Source of the DNA: Mesorhizobium tianshanense | Lineage (GTDB): Bacteria > Pseudomonadota > Alphaproteobacteria > Rhizobiales > Rhizobiaceae | DNA: 64,000 bases | NCBI RefSeq assembly: GCF_007830515.1 | Contig: NZ_VLKT01000020.1 | Location: forward strand, 1-64,000 | Reading direction: 5' to 3' | Shown: one piece after another, positions 24,091 through 33,214 of the stretch | How positions within the stretch are numbered: the stretch's first letter is position 1 | Layout of the letters: the number at the start of each line of letters is the position of its first letter | The notes under the pieces: generated by a model | Told to the model about the DNA's origin: nothing | Databases searched by the model: none | Seen by the model: the letters and a program-made list of their open reading frames with translations, nothing else | Program-made: the position numbers and the translations under genes

Positions 24091-24145
24091 GAGTGAGAGG
24101 GCTGCGGCTGTCGCCGTGACGGGTTGAAGGTCGAGAGAGAGGCTC
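24091..24145 (+). promoter_or_regulatory. Conserved leader motif, copy 1 (upstream of DUF932 gene)
   Basis: GAGTGAGAGG at 24091-24100 is followed by a GC-rich GCTGCGG segment, CGTGACGG, TTGAAG and GAGAGAGGC. The same series of blocks with similar spacing recurs at 25432-25480, upstream of the next ICE gene. Two matching leaders before separate genes point to shared regulation, either an operator set or a structured 5' UTR. The distance from the last block to the DUF932 start is about 30 bp. Confidence 0.45.
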
Positions 24146-24172
24146 TCGGCGGCCCGTCATTGGAGATAAGCC

Positions 24173-25369
24173 ATGAGCAATGTTGAAGTTCTGGACGCCA
24201 CTCGCGACGCGAACGGCGGTTACAAAGTCGATTTCGGTCGCGGCCAGCGGATCGGCCGCGTGTCCTCGGAGTGGTTTTCCCGGCCCGATGACGAGCGATT
24301 CCTGTCCTTGTCGGAGCTGTTCGATTCCGTGAACAGCCGCAGCCAACGCAGTCGGACACGAACGGTTGGCAGCGCGGCCATCCGCGTCGAAGCCAGCCGC
24401 GACAACGCCGACGGCCTGTCGCTCATCCTCCCCGGAGCGGCCGACCCGGTCTCGCCGACCCATTGGAGCTTTGGCCAGCTGGCGAATCTCATCGGCGCGC
24501 CGGCCGCCTACCTTCGTCAGTTGCCCGCCCCGCTTGCGGGCATCAACCTGCAATACGGTCTGGTTTCGCGCCGGGCCGAGCAGGTCAAGACGCTCGAGAC
24601 CGATGACGGGCGCGTCGAACTCCGCGCCGTCACAGGCCCGGATTACGGCCGCATCTACGACCACGAGTTGGTCGCCGCCGTTCGCCGGATCGCCGGCAAT
24701 GGCACCGGCGATACTCGCTGGAAGGTGCCTGGGGTGCTGGACTGGTCAAGCAGCATCTACAATCCGCGCGTCGGCGTGACGAAGGACACGACCACACTCT
24801 ACGCCAGCGACCGAGATGTCTTCCTGTTCCTGGTTGACGACCTCAATCCGATCGAGGCGGGGCGTCTGCCGGATGGCTCGCCTGATCTGTTCTTCCGCGG
24901 CTTCTACTGCTGGAACTCGGAGGTGGGCGCCAAGACGCTCGGCATGGCCTCGTTCTATCTTCGCGCCGTATGCCAAAACCGCAACCTGTGGGGCGTGGAG
25001 GATTTCGAGGAAATCACGATCCGGCATTCGAAATATGCCGCCTCACGTTTCGCCTACGAGGCGGCGCCTGCGCTTGCGCGGTTCGCCGATTCCAGCCCAG
25101 TGCCCTTCGTCAACGGCATCAAGGCGGCGCGTGCGCAGATCGTTGCGCGATCCGACGAGGACCGTACCGATTTCCTCCGCAAGCGGGGTTTCAGCAAGGC
25201 CGAGGCCACGAAGGTCGTCGAGACGGTGCTCGCCGAGGAAGGCCACAAGCCCGAGAGCATTTTCGACTTTGTCCAAGGCATCACCGCGGTGGCGCGCGAC
25301 AAACGACATCAGGACGCGCGGCTCGACCTCGAAGCTAGGGCGAAAAAGCTGCTCGACCGCGCCGCCTGA
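24173..25369 (+). CDS. DUF932 domain-containing protein
   Basis: A 398-residue DUF932 protein (phage/plasmid-like family also seen beside ICE replication and partition genes). The start is supported by GGAG seven bases upstream. The core from about residue 80 to 330 carries the family's features: a W-S-F-x-Q-L-A segment, P-D-Y-G-R-I-Y-D-x-E-L, T-L-Y-A-S-D-R-D-x-F-L-F-L and N-x-E-V-G-A-K-T-L-G. The biochemical function is unknown. Related proteins are implicated in DNA maintenance and in protection of phage or plasmid DNA. It is typically the first gene of the accessory block, followed by parB and DUF7146 genes. Here the parB-like gene appears to be missing. Confidence 0.85.
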   Translation: MSNVEVLDATRDANGGYKVDFGRGQRIGRVSSEWFSRPDDERFLSLSELFDSVNSRSQRSRTRTVGSAAIRVEASRDNADGLSLILPGAADPVSPTHWSFGQLANLIGAPAAYLRQLPAPLAGINLQYGLVSRRAEQVKTLETDDGRVELRAVTGPDYGRIYDHELVAAVRRIAGNGTGDTRWKVPGVLDWSSSIYNPRVGVTKDTTTLYASDRDVFLFLVDDLNPIEAGRLPDGSPDLFFRGFYCWNSEVGAKTLGMASFYLRAVCQNRNLWGVEDFEEITIRHSKYAASRFAYEAAPALARFADSSPVPFVNGIKAARAQIVARSDEDRTDFLRKRGFSKAEATKVVETVLAEEGHKPESIFDFVQGITAVARDKRHQDARLDLEARAKKLLDRAA

Positions 25370-25431
25370 TCCGGATTCACAGCATTCCGGTTCGACGTCT
25401 TCCTGTGTCCGGTCCTGCGGCTCGCCTCCGT

Positions 25432-25480
25432 GAGTGAGAGGTGGGCCGCAGTTTCGTGACGGTTTGGAGCAGAGAGAGGC
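25432..25480 (+). promoter_or_regulatory. Conserved leader motif, copy 2
   Basis: GAGTGAGAGG (25432-25441), GGCCGCAG, CGTGACGG, TTGGAG and AGAGAGGC (25471-25480) repeat the blocks of the leader at 24091-24145 in the same order and almost the same spacing. The gene that follows is damaged: the open frame from 25531 has no intact partition-protein domain. The leader therefore probably once served a parB-like gene now deleted. Confidence 0.45.
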
Positions 25481-25746
25481 CGCCGGCTCGGGCGGTAGTC
25501 GATGCTTCTGCACCGGTTCGGCGCACGGTCATGGCGGTCCCCGAAATGACCGAGAACGACTGGTTCGCGACGGTGAGGGGGAAGAAAGCGGCGGAAGACG
25601 GCGGCGAAACGGCTATGGCGGACGCCGAGCAGCAATTGGAGGGTGAGCCGGCCGAGATCGACACGCATGCGCTCGCCGTCGAAGCATACGACCACACGAG
25701 GGCCGGCCGGCAACGGCGGGTCCTTCTTTCATTTCAGGAGTTCGCT

Positions 25747-26049
25747 ATGAAAACCGCAACGGATCTCGCGCAGCGTCTCGGTCGCCAAGCAGAGGCGGCC
25801 TGCCGTTACTATCTCTCAGCTGGACACCGCGAGGGCCGCTATTGGCTGGTCGGCGATGCCCGCAACACGCCTGGACGCTCCATGTTCGTCCGGCTGACAG
25901 GGCCGGTTTCCGGCAAAGGCGCGGCCGGCAAATGGACCGAATATGTTGCGCCGAGGGTTATGTTGCGCCCCCGCGATGGGGCGCTGTCCTACAGACGATC
26001 GACGGCCTCTGCGCAACATAATGTCAGCGCGCCGCGGGAGGTTTCGTGA
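25747..26049 (+). pseudogene. Truncated first copy of the DUF7146 (Toprim) gene
   Basis: The ATG at 25747 follows a good CAGGAG site. The first 60 residues are a clear paralogue of the full gene downstream: D-L-A-x-R-L-x-R-x-A-E-A-x-C-R-x-Y-L-S, G-R-Y-W-x-V-G-D, then R-N-x-P-G-R-S-x-F-V-R-L-x-G-P and W-T-E-Y. Homology ends abruptly at Tyr, where an inverted-repeat segment (25958-26021) begins. The remaining 40 residues are unrelated, and the stop overlaps the next ATG (TGATG, 26047-26051). Only the N-terminal domain remains, so no Toprim activity is expected. The upstream part of the same frame (25531-25746) is unassigned. Confidence 0.65.
25958..26021. repeat. 64-bp segment bounded by perfect 11-bp inverted repeats
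   Basis: TTATGTTGCGC at 25958-25968 and GCGCAACATAA at 26011-26021 are perfect inverted repeats. A second direct copy of TATGTTGCGCC begins at 25942. The segment sits exactly where the truncated DUF7146 copy loses homology, so it looks like the footprint or end of a mobile element. I cannot name the element. Confidence 0.5.
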
Positions 26050-27116
26050 TGCCCCGCGACGCTTCCGAACTGGCGCGTCGTCTCGCCCGCGATGCCGAGG
26101 CGGTATGCCGCCATTACCTGTCCAACGGGCGGCGCCAAGGCCGCTACTGGACGGTGGGCGACGTTCGCAATGCGCCCGGCCGGTCGACGTTCGTCCGGCT
26201 GAGCGGGCCGGAATTCGGTCCCGGCGCAGCCGGGCATTGGACCGATGCCGCCTCGGCCGAATATGGCGATCTCCTCGACGTGATCCGTGAGAGCTGCGGT
26301 CTGGTCGACTTTCGCGATGTCGCCGAGGAGGCACGACGCTTTCTGAGTCTGCCGCGCGCCGAACCGCGCCGCAGCCCAAAGCCCGTTCGCACACCCGTTC
26401 CCGCCGGATCGCCGGAAGCGGCGCAGCGGCTCTTCGCCATGTCGCAGCCGATCCGCCGGACTCTCGTCGAGACCTACCTGCGCAATCGCGCCATCACCAT
26501 GCTTGCCGGAACCGGAGCGCTGCGCTTCCATCCGTGCTGCTACTACCGGCCGGACGAGCATTCGCCGACCGAGACCTGGCCGGCGATGATCGCCGCCGTC
26601 ACCGATCTCGATGGCCGCATCACCGGGGCGCATCGGACCTGGCTCGATCCCAACGGCTTCGATGCCGTCCGGCTCGGCAAGGCTCCGATCGACACCCAAA
26701 GGAAGGCGATGGGTAGTCTCCTCGGCCATGCCGTTCGCTTCGGTGCGCCGCGCGAGGTCATGGCGGCCGGCGAAGGCATCGAGACGATGCTGTCGCTGCG
26801 CAGTGCGCTGCCTGCCATGCCGATGGCTGCCGCGCTCTCGGCCAACCACCTTGCCGCCCTTCTGCTCCCGCCGATGCTACGTCGGCTCTACATCGCCCGC
26901 GATGCCGACGCCGCAGGCGACACGGCGCTCGCGGCATTGACCGAACGCGCCGAAGCAGCAGGCATTGAGGCGCTTGCCCTGTCTCCGCGCATGGGCGACT
27001 TCAACGAGGATCTGCGTGCTTTCGGCGTCCGCGCGCTACGAGCGGCACTGCGCATCCAGCTCGCACCGCAGGATGTCGTTCGCGTCATGCGTCAGGGAAC
27101 GGCCAGGACAGTGTGA
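26049..27116 (+). CDS. DUF7146 protein with Toprim domain (primase-like)
   Basis: A 355-residue protein. ATG 26049 is chosen over the GTG at 26046 because GGGAGG lies seven bases upstream. The N-terminal DUF7146 region (residues 1-190) resembles the zinc-less primase/helicase accessory domains of ICE proteins. The C-terminal Toprim fold shows the catalytic Glu in A-G-E-G-I-E-T-M and the D-x-D motif in A-R-D-A-D-A-A-G-D (about residue 285). Toprim proteins bind two Mg ions and act in primer synthesis or DNA breakage. This one is probably part of ICE DNA processing or replication. A strawberry-notch-type helicase gene, which often follows in this family of ICEs, is not seen. Confidence 0.82.
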   Translation: MPRDASELARRLARDAEAVCRHYLSNGRRQGRYWTVGDVRNAPGRSTFVRLSGPEFGPGAAGHWTDAASAEYGDLLDVIRESCGLVDFRDVAEEARRFLSLPRAEPRRSPKPVRTPVPAGSPEAAQRLFAMSQPIRRTLVETYLRNRAITMLAGTGALRFHPCCYYRPDEHSPTETWPAMIAAVTDLDGRITGAHRTWLDPNGFDAVRLGKAPIDTQRKAMGSLLGHAVRFGAPREVMAAGEGIETMLSLRSALPAMPMAAALSANHLAALLLPPMLRRLYIARDADAAGDTALAALTERAEAAGIEALALSPRMGDFNEDLRAFGVRALRAALRIQLAPQDVVRVMRQGTARTV

Positions 27117-27242
27117 CAGATCGATCCGGCGAGGCCCCTGCCGGACAAAGCCGCGCCGACCTTCTAGTATATGCTATGGGGCGAGCCGCGAGGGTGTGGC
27201 ATCCTTCGGCGCTGTCAAACCACCATCAGAAGGAGGCGTTCC

Positions 27243-28257
27243 ATGTCGCAGTCGTTTGACGCGAGCCGGTCCCTCACCGCTCTTGATCAGAATAGCACAC
27301 TCATCGCCGTCATCGAGATGAGCAAGGCGAAATGGCTGATTGCCGCGCTTGTTCCGGGTCTCAAGCGCCAGTCGCTCAAGAAGATCGATGCCGACGCGCC
27401 AGCGCTGTTGAAGCTGTTGCAGCGCTGGCGCGACGACGCCGGCCAGGCCGGGCACACGATCAAGCGGATCGCCGTCGCCTATGAGGCGGCCGGCGACGGC
27501 TTCTGGCTGCGGGCACGCGGCATCGAGGCCTGCGCCATCCATCCCGCCAGCGTTGCGGTGTCGCGCGAACACCGGCGCGCCAAGACCGATCGTCTCGACA
27601 CCGAGCTTTGATGCGCGCCTTTCTCGGCTGGCTGCGCGGCGAGAAGCGCCACTGCAGCATGGCGGCGATCCCGACGCTTGCGGAGGAGGACGCGCGCCGG
27701 CCGAACCGCGAGCGCGAGACCCTGGTCACAGAGAAGACGCGGCACATCAACCACATCAAGGCGATCCTCGCCCGCTCGGCGTTCGCGGCTTGCGGCTGAG
27801 CCTGCGCCGGGCGGCGGACAGGCTCGAGACGATCCGCACGGCCGAGGGAACGCCATTGCCGGACAACACCCGCGCCGAACTCTACCGCTTCCTTGAGCGG
27901 CTTAGCCTGGTGCGCGAGCAGATCCGCGCGATCGAGCAGGAACGCCTACACCAACTCGCGGCGGCTCCGGCTGGGAGAGAAGGCCCGCACGCGATGATTC
28001 GCCTCATCGCACTCACTATCGGCATCGGCGTCGAGACGGCGGACATGCTGGTCCACGAGATCCTGTCGCACCAGCTGCGCGATCGCCGCGCCGTAGCGCG
28101 CTATGCCGGGCTCACCGGGTCGCCGGACGAAAGCGGCAAACGCCGCCGCGAGAAGGGGCTGGCACGCGCCGGCAATGCCCGAGTGCGGCGCGGCATGATC
28201 CAGCTCGCCCGTTCGGACCGGTTGCCGAAACGGCCCCGGCGCTCCCAATACTGCTGA
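27243..28257 (+). pseudogene. IS110-family transposase with two frameshifts and a missing C-terminus
   Basis: The ATG at 27243 is preceded by AGAAGGAGG. The first frame gives an IS110 DEDD domain (I-A-V-I-E-M-S-K in place of the usual G-x-D-x-x-K; H-R-R-A-K-T-D-R-L-D-T) and stops at 27611. A second frame continues the protein (F-L-G-W-L-R-G-E...H-I-N-H-I-K) and stops near 27799. A third frame carries the Transposase_20 region (R-D-R-R-A-V-A-R-Y-A-G-L-T-G-S-P-D-E-S-G). Homology breaks near 28220, so the last 70-80 residues are missing. At least two frameshifts plus truncation make it dead. IS110 elements lack clear terminal repeats, so I cannot define the ends. Confidence 0.8.
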
Positions 28258-28653
28258 TTTGTTCTGAAGCCGTAGACACGGAAGGACGCAGTCTCCGCGC
28301 GTCCAATGGCCTATGGGCGTCAAACGTCTCGAACCGCGAGGTTGGTGCGCAACGACTCATACGATAGGATCCCGAAGCTCGGGCGGAGTTGGGCAGGCCG
28401 CCCGCTCAGACGTCGCGCCCTCTCCCAGAAGGAAGGCGCTATCGGCGATCGCCCCGAAGCTCGCTTTACCCCCACTCGCAAGGCTGACGTGCTTTCGGCC
28501 ACAAGGATCTCGCCCAGCCCTTCGCCGCTCCCACGACGAGCATCTGGCGTGCGGCCGCACCGCCGATGCGATAGCCTCCGGCTCGTTCACATTCTGGCTT
28601 CACGACCGCTCTTCCGACTTCTCGGATGAGCGGAGCGCGACGGAGATCCGGCA
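28258..28653. other. No recognisable gene between IS110 remnant and the PAS-cyclase
   Basis: About 396 bp where the frames on both strands overlap each other and match no family I know. It could contain the lost end of the IS110 element. No T-rich terminator follows the cyclase gene on the minus strand. Confidence 0.4.
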
Positions 28654-31600
28654 TCACTGTCCAAGCCGAGATAACATGCTCTTCAAGGTCCGGACGGCGC
28701 TTGCCTTGTCCAGCTTTTGCAGGTCAAGAAAGATTCGCATTCCAGGCTCTTCTTGACGGAGGATCCTAGTTTGATCGATCGACCCGTCGAACTGGTCAAC
28801 GACCTTGTAGTTGCGAACAAGGTCGGCGAACCCCTTGGCACGAACCGGCGGTTGTTCCTCGGCCAGGATGGCATCTTTTACCAGCGAGTAGGTTTCATGG
28901 CTCAGAAGGACGCCACCCGGCCCGGCATGGGACTGAAGGCGAGATGCCAGATTCACCGGACTGCCGATGATGGTATAGTCCATTCGGTCCTCGCTGCCGA
29001 AGTTCCCAACGGTGCAAAAACCAGTGCTGATACCGATACGCAACCGAAAAGGTTTTTCCAAGCCGGCGTCCCGCCACTCTGACTGAAGCGCGCGCATTTG
29101 CCGTTGCATCGCGACAGCCATTTTGACGCAGGCCAACGCGTCCACTTTGGTGCCTTTTGTGTCGGGATCACCGAAGAATGCCACGATCGCGTCACCAATA
29201 TATTTGTCGATGGTGGCGCCATGCTCGAGCGCAATCCTCGACATCTCAGTGAGATAGTGGTTGAGAAGGGCCGTCAGCTCCTCGGACTCAAGTCTGTCAG
29301 TTGTGGCGGTAAATTCTGCAATGTCGGAAAAGAAGACTGTGAGCTTCTTGCGCGTGGAAGCGATCTCCACGCTGCGCTTGCCGCTGAATATCGACGAATA
29401 GACTTGAGGCGACAGGTATTTCGACAACTTCGTGGAGAGCACCTCGAGTTCCCGCTTCTGCTCGCTCACAAGCTGGTTGGCGAGTGCTGCCTTGCGGTTG
29501 GCCTCACGCAGTTCCTCCTCCGCCCGTTTGATCTCGGTAATGTTGGCGTATATCGCGACCGTGCCGCCTTCCGTAGTCTTGCGCTCGCTGACCTGGATCC
29601 AACTTCCATCGGCGCGGCGTTGAACATGGATTTCGCCCGGGTTGCGATGCCTTGCGAGGCGCTCGGCAATCCACTGTTCTTCGCAGCCCTTGGCTTCCGT
29701 CACAAGCCCCTGCTTCACCGCGTTGCGGATCAAAGTTTCGTATGGCGTGCCAGGGCGGGGCGAGCCCAAGCCAGGGTAGAGAAGCTCGCCGTAAACGCCG
29801 TTGCAGATCACTAGGCGGTCCTGCGCATCATAGAGCGAAAAGCCCTCCGAGATCGACTCGATAGCGTCGCTCAGTCGCTGCTCGCTGCGGCGGAAGGCGA
29901 TCTCTGCCTCTTTCGGTGCTGTCACATCGCTCCACGAACCGACAACTTCCACGGGTTCGCCGTCTCGGTTGCGGATCAGATGCTGCTCATCGATTACCCA
30001 GCAGTAGGTTCCATCCTTCTTGAGGAACCGGTACTCGATCGTATGGCGGCCGGTCTCGAAAAGCTCGACTGATTGTGCCTCTACCCGGCCGCGGTCGTCC
30101 GGATGCACGCAACGCCACCAGAAGTTCGGGTTCTCGAGATACTCCTGCGGCTCATATCCAAGCCAATCGCGCACGTTCTCGCTTATGAATGTCGGCGCGA
30201 AATCTCCTTTTGCTTTGAAGCTATAGATGACGGCCGGAGCGCATGACAGCAGGTGGACGAGTCGTTCTTGGGCAGCAACCAATGCATCGCTGAGCTGCTT
30301 CCGCCGAGTGATATCGCTCCAGGCACCGACTACCTCAATAGGGTCACCCGCCGCTGTGCGGATCACTTGCAATTCATCGCTGACCCAGCAGTAACTGCCA
30401 TCCTTTTTGCGGAACTTGTACTCGTTGCCGAGGCGCCCCTTCTCGAAAAGGCTCGAATACGCCTTGAGGATGCGCGGAGCGTCGTCTGGGTGAATCCGGC
30501 TTTGCCAGAAATCGTGGCCATTGAGGTATTCCTCACGCTCGTAGCCAAGCAGATCCTTGACGTTCTGGCTGATGAAGCTCGGATCATAGTCACCAGTTGC
30601 CTTGAAGCTATAGATGACGGCCGGCGAGCTCGATAGCAGATGCTCGATGCGCTCGCGGGCCACCATTGCGGCTTCTTCGGCACGCTTGCGTTCGGTGATA
30701 TCGCTCCACGAACCGACTACCTCGACCGGCTGCCCCTCTTCGTCCCTGATCAGCCGCTGCGCGTCGTTGACCCAACGATAGCTGCCATCCTTCTTGAGGA
30801 ACCGATACTCGACAGTGTGCCAGTCATCCTTGAACAGACGGACCGCCTGCGCCTCCACCTCCGCGAGATCGTCGGGGTGGACGCAACTTCGCCAGAAATC
30901 AGCGTTCTCAAGGTATTCCTGCGGCTCGTATCCGAGCCATTCCCGAATGTTCTGGCTAACGAAAGTGGGCGCGAAATCGCCCGTCGCCCGGTAACTGTAA
31001 ATTACGGAAGGTGCCGATGACAGCAGGCGCCCGATACGGTCCTGCGCGGCGACCAGTGCCTCGCCAATGTCCTTGCGCGCTGTGACGTCGTTCCACGAAC
31101 CCACCACCTCGAGAGGGTCGCCGGCAGCACTACGGAGCAAGTGCAGTTCGTCAGCAATCCAGCAATAGGTGCCGTCCTTTTTGCGGAACCGGTATTCGAT
31201 GCTGAGATGCCCCTCAGCAAAAAGCCGGTCGTACTCGCCAAGTATGCGCTGACTGTCGTCGGGATGGACGCGGCTCAGCCAGAATTCGGGGCTTTCGAGA
31301 TACTCCTCGCGCTCGTATCCGAGCAGGTCCTTCAGGTTGCGGCTGATGAAGGTGGGTGCGTAGTCGCCCGTCGCCCTGAAGCTGTAAATTACCGCAGGAG
31401 AGTGGGTCAGAAGCCGTTCGAGACGGTCATGGGCCGCTCCTGCGGCTGCTTCCGCTGCCTTGCGCTGAGTGATGTCACTCCATGAGCCGACCACCTCAGC
31501 CGGCTGTCCTGCGCGGTCCCGAATAAGCCGCTGTTCGTCGGCCACCCAGCAATAAGCGCCGTCCTTCTTGAGAAAGCGATATTCCACTGTGTGGCGACCG

Positions 31601-32388
31601 TTCTTGAACAGCTGGAGCGACTGCGCCTCGACCTCTGCGAGATCGTCGGGGTGGACGCGACGTCGCCAGAAGTCCGGGTCTTTCAGATAATCTTGAGTTT
31701 CGTAGCCAAATAAGTCGCGGATGTTATCGCTGATGAAAGTCGGCGCGAAATCGCCGGTCGCCTTGTAGCTGTAGATGACTGCTGGCGAGCTAGCCAGCAA
31801 CTCGACGAGCCGCGCATGCGCTGCGGCTCTCGCCTCCTCCGCCGCCTTTCGGTCGCTGATGTCGCTCCAGGACCCGACGATCTCGAGCGGCTTCCCGGTC
31901 GCGCTCCTGATCAGGTGCTGCTCATCATTCACCCAGCAATAAGACCCGTCCTTCCGGCGGAAGCGATATTCGACCGCATGCACGCCGTTCTGGAAGAATC
32001 TTGAGATTGCCTCCTCAACCTTGACGAGATCGTCTGGGTGGACACGATCTCGCCAGAAGGCGGGATCCTTCAGGTAATCAGCGGGCACGTAGCCGAACAC
32101 ACGCTCGATGTTGTCGCTGACGAAAAGCGGCGCGAAATCACCAGACGCTTTGAAGCTGTAGATTACCGCAGGAGACGAACTCAGTAGCCGCGTCAGCCGT
32201 GCACGGGCTGTCGCCTCAACTTCCTCTAGCTGTTGGCGTGACTTGCTTTCACGGCTGCGGCTGGCGCATCGCAGTACCTTTTCAATGATCGCGGCCGTTC
32301 TCTCCTCGTCGAAAGCGGCCGCCTCTAGTTGCAGTGCCTGATGCAGCGCGACGGTCGCGTTCCTGGCGTGTTCTCGCAGCGTGGTCAT
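28654..32388 (-). CDS. Multi-PAS class III adenylate/guanylate cyclase
   Basis: About 1244 residues from the ATG at 32388, which has GGGG nine bases upstream. Starts at 32400 and 32436 are also possible. After a helical N-terminus come six tandem PAS_3-type domains, each 129 residues, starting roughly every 387 bp from 32.16 kb. A seventh, different PAS domain (G-F-S-L-Y-D-A-Q-D), a coiled coil and a class III cyclase domain follow. Cyclase metal Asp residues lie in F-F-S-D-I-A-E-F and Y-I-G-D-A-I-V-A-F, and the transition-state Asn/Arg pair in V-N-L-A-S-R. No membrane helices are seen, so it is a cytosolic sensor making a cyclic nucleotide. Substrate and ligand are unknown. It appears to be inserted cargo within the ICE. 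Confidence 0.88.
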   Translation of the reverse strand: MTTLREHARNATVALHQALQLEAAAFDEERTAAIIEKVLRCASRSRESKSRQQLEEVEATARARLTRLLSSSPAVIYSFKASGDFAPLFVSDNIERVFGYVPADYLKDPAFWRDRVHPDDLVKVEEAISRFFQNGVHAVEYRFRRKDGSYCWVNDEQHLIRSATGKPLEIVGSWSDISDRKAAEEARAAAHARLVELLASSPAVIYSYKATGDFAPTFISDNIRDLFGYETQDYLKDPDFWRRRVHPDDLAEVEAQSLQLFKNGRHTVEYRFLKKDGAYCWVADEQRLIRDRAGQPAEVVGSWSDITQRKAAEAAAGAAHDRLERLLTHSPAVIYSFRATGDYAPTFISRNLKDLLGYEREEYLESPEFWLSRVHPDDSQRILGEYDRLFAEGHLSIEYRFRKKDGTYCWIADELHLLRSAAGDPLEVVGSWNDVTARKDIGEALVAAQDRIGRLLSSAPSVIYSYRATGDFAPTFVSQNIREWLGYEPQEYLENADFWRSCVHPDDLAEVEAQAVRLFKDDWHTVEYRFLKKDGSYRWVNDAQRLIRDEEGQPVEVVGSWSDITERKRAEEAAMVARERIEHLLSSSPAVIYSFKATGDYDPSFISQNVKDLLGYEREEYLNGHDFWQSRIHPDDAPRILKAYSSLFEKGRLGNEYKFRKKDGSYCWVSDELQVIRTAAGDPIEVVGAWSDITRRKQLSDALVAAQERLVHLLSCAPAVIYSFKAKGDFAPTFISENVRDWLGYEPQEYLENPNFWWRCVHPDDRGRVEAQSVELFETGRHTIEYRFLKKDGTYCWVIDEQHLIRNRDGEPVEVVGSWSDVTAPKEAEIAFRRSEQRLSDAIESISEGFSLYDAQDRLVICNGVYGELLYPGLGSPRPGTPYETLIRNAVKQGLVTEAKGCEEQWIAERLARHRNPGEIHVQRRADGSWIQVSERKTTEGGTVAIYANITEIKRAEEELREANRKAALANQLVSEQKRELEVLSTKLSKYLSPQVYSSIFSGKRSVEIASTRKKLTVFFSDIAEFTATTDRLESEELTALLNHYLTEMSRIALEHGATIDKYIGDAIVAFFGDPDTKGTKVDALACVKMAVAMQRQMRALQSEWRDAGLEKPFRLRIGISTGFCTVGNFGSEDRMDYTIIGSPVNLASRLQSHAGPGGVLLSHETYSLVKDAILAEEQPPVRAKGFADLVRNYKVVDQFDGSIDQTRILRQEEPGMRIFLDLQKLDKASAVRTLKSMLSRLGQ
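29890..32211 (-). repeat. Six tandem 387-bp repeats encoding PAS domains
   Basis: The same sequence landmark (CTGTAGAT/CTATAGAT type) lies at 32156, 31769, 31382, 30995, 30608 and 30221, an exact 387-bp period (129 codons). Units 2, 4 and 6 share one motif version (H-T-V/I-E-Y-R-F-L-K-K-D-G) while units 3 and 5 share another (E-Y-R/K-F-R-K-K-D-G), which suggests growth by duplication of a two-domain unit. Outer limits are approximate. Confidence 0.8.
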
Positions 32389-32419
32389 GGTAATCCCCAT
32401 CACGCAAATGCGCCGTATT

Positions 32420-32816
32420 TCAATCAATCCTAACATACCGGTGCCCAGGAACGGTGATGATTCCGTCGCGCCGCCACCGCGAAGCTGTGCCGGAGATCGT
32501 GCAGGCGCGGGATTCGTCGCCCGCCTGTCGTGCTATGGACTCTGGCGATACGCCGCGGCGCGTCGAATGCGGCCTGAACGGTGCTGCTGGCGAGCCGCGT
32601 GCCGTCCCGATTCGCCAGAAGGAAGGAAGTCTCGCCTTGGGCAAGCTCGCTGCGCCGCCGCAGCGGCATGTCGTTGGCCAGGACTGCTGCAAGCTGCGGT
32701 CCGATCGGAACCAGACGGCTCTTGCAGAACTTCGTGGCGCGCATGGTCAGAACGCGTTCCGCCAGATCGACGTCCGCCAATGTCAGTGCTGTCGCTTCAC
32801 TGAAGCGCCTCCGCAA
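32420..32816 (-). pseudogene. Tyrosine recombinase fragment (RIT/triad type)
   Basis: The minus-strand frame carries the middle of a tyrosine recombinase: R-R-F-S-E-A-T-A-L-T-L-A-D-V-D, then K-S-R-L-V-P-I-G-P, and the catalytic H-D-L-R-H-S-F-A-V box. The N-terminal domain is missing before about 32816. After H-S-F-A-V the reading frame no longer matches, and the region with the nucleophile Tyr is lost at the junction with the PAS-cyclase start. It resembles the recombinases of triad (RIT) elements. It is dead, and marks insertion or deletion at the left end of the cyclase gene. Confidence 0.7.
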
Positions 32817-33035
32817 CCTTGGCCTTCAGGCTCTGTGGATGGGAATCCGGATGCAGGTCGCCCCCGACGATTTCGGCCGCTTCATGTCGACCTCGGCATA
32901 GGCGGCACGATCGCATTGGCGAAATCGCACCGACATGGCTCGCGGGCTTGGCTCCCCCCTTGACGCCGGCGAGGAACGCGACCTGGCCTTCGAGAGGGCG
33001 AGCGGCCGGCAAACGCTCCGACCGGCAATGCCTGC

Positions 33036-33150
33036 GGCCGGCTATTTTCCGCCGCCCTTCGGGCTTTGCAGCGCGAAACAAAATACCCGGCCTGCGTCAT
33101 CCTCCGCTGCCGCTTCGGCCCTCGCTTCGCTGCGGGTGCAGGTCGTCGCG
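33036..33150 (+). promoter_or_regulatory. Structured leader upstream of the DUF2493 gene (copy 1)
   Basis: GGCCGGCTATTTT (33036-33048) pairs with AAAATACCCGGCC (33080-33092) with one mismatch. Inside lies a GCCC-TTCG-GGGC-type small hairpin and the sequence CGCGAAACAAAA. Downstream comes CGTCATCCTCCGCTGCC and a second GC-rich hairpin. The same architecture appears at 34932-35040 before the DUF736 gene. It resembles a conserved 5' UTR RNA more than a protein operator. Confidence 0.5.
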
Positions 33151-33214
33151 CCCGCCGGCTTTCGTCGCCAGAAGGCCGCGAAGGTCGCGGTCATATCCGG
33201 CGAAGGAGCATCCC

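Noticed and set aside
25531..25746. Partition (ParB-like) protein C-terminus upstream of the truncated DUF7146 copy
   Set aside because: Position and leader suggest a lost parB-like gene, but the residues show no ParB motif clear enough to support the call.
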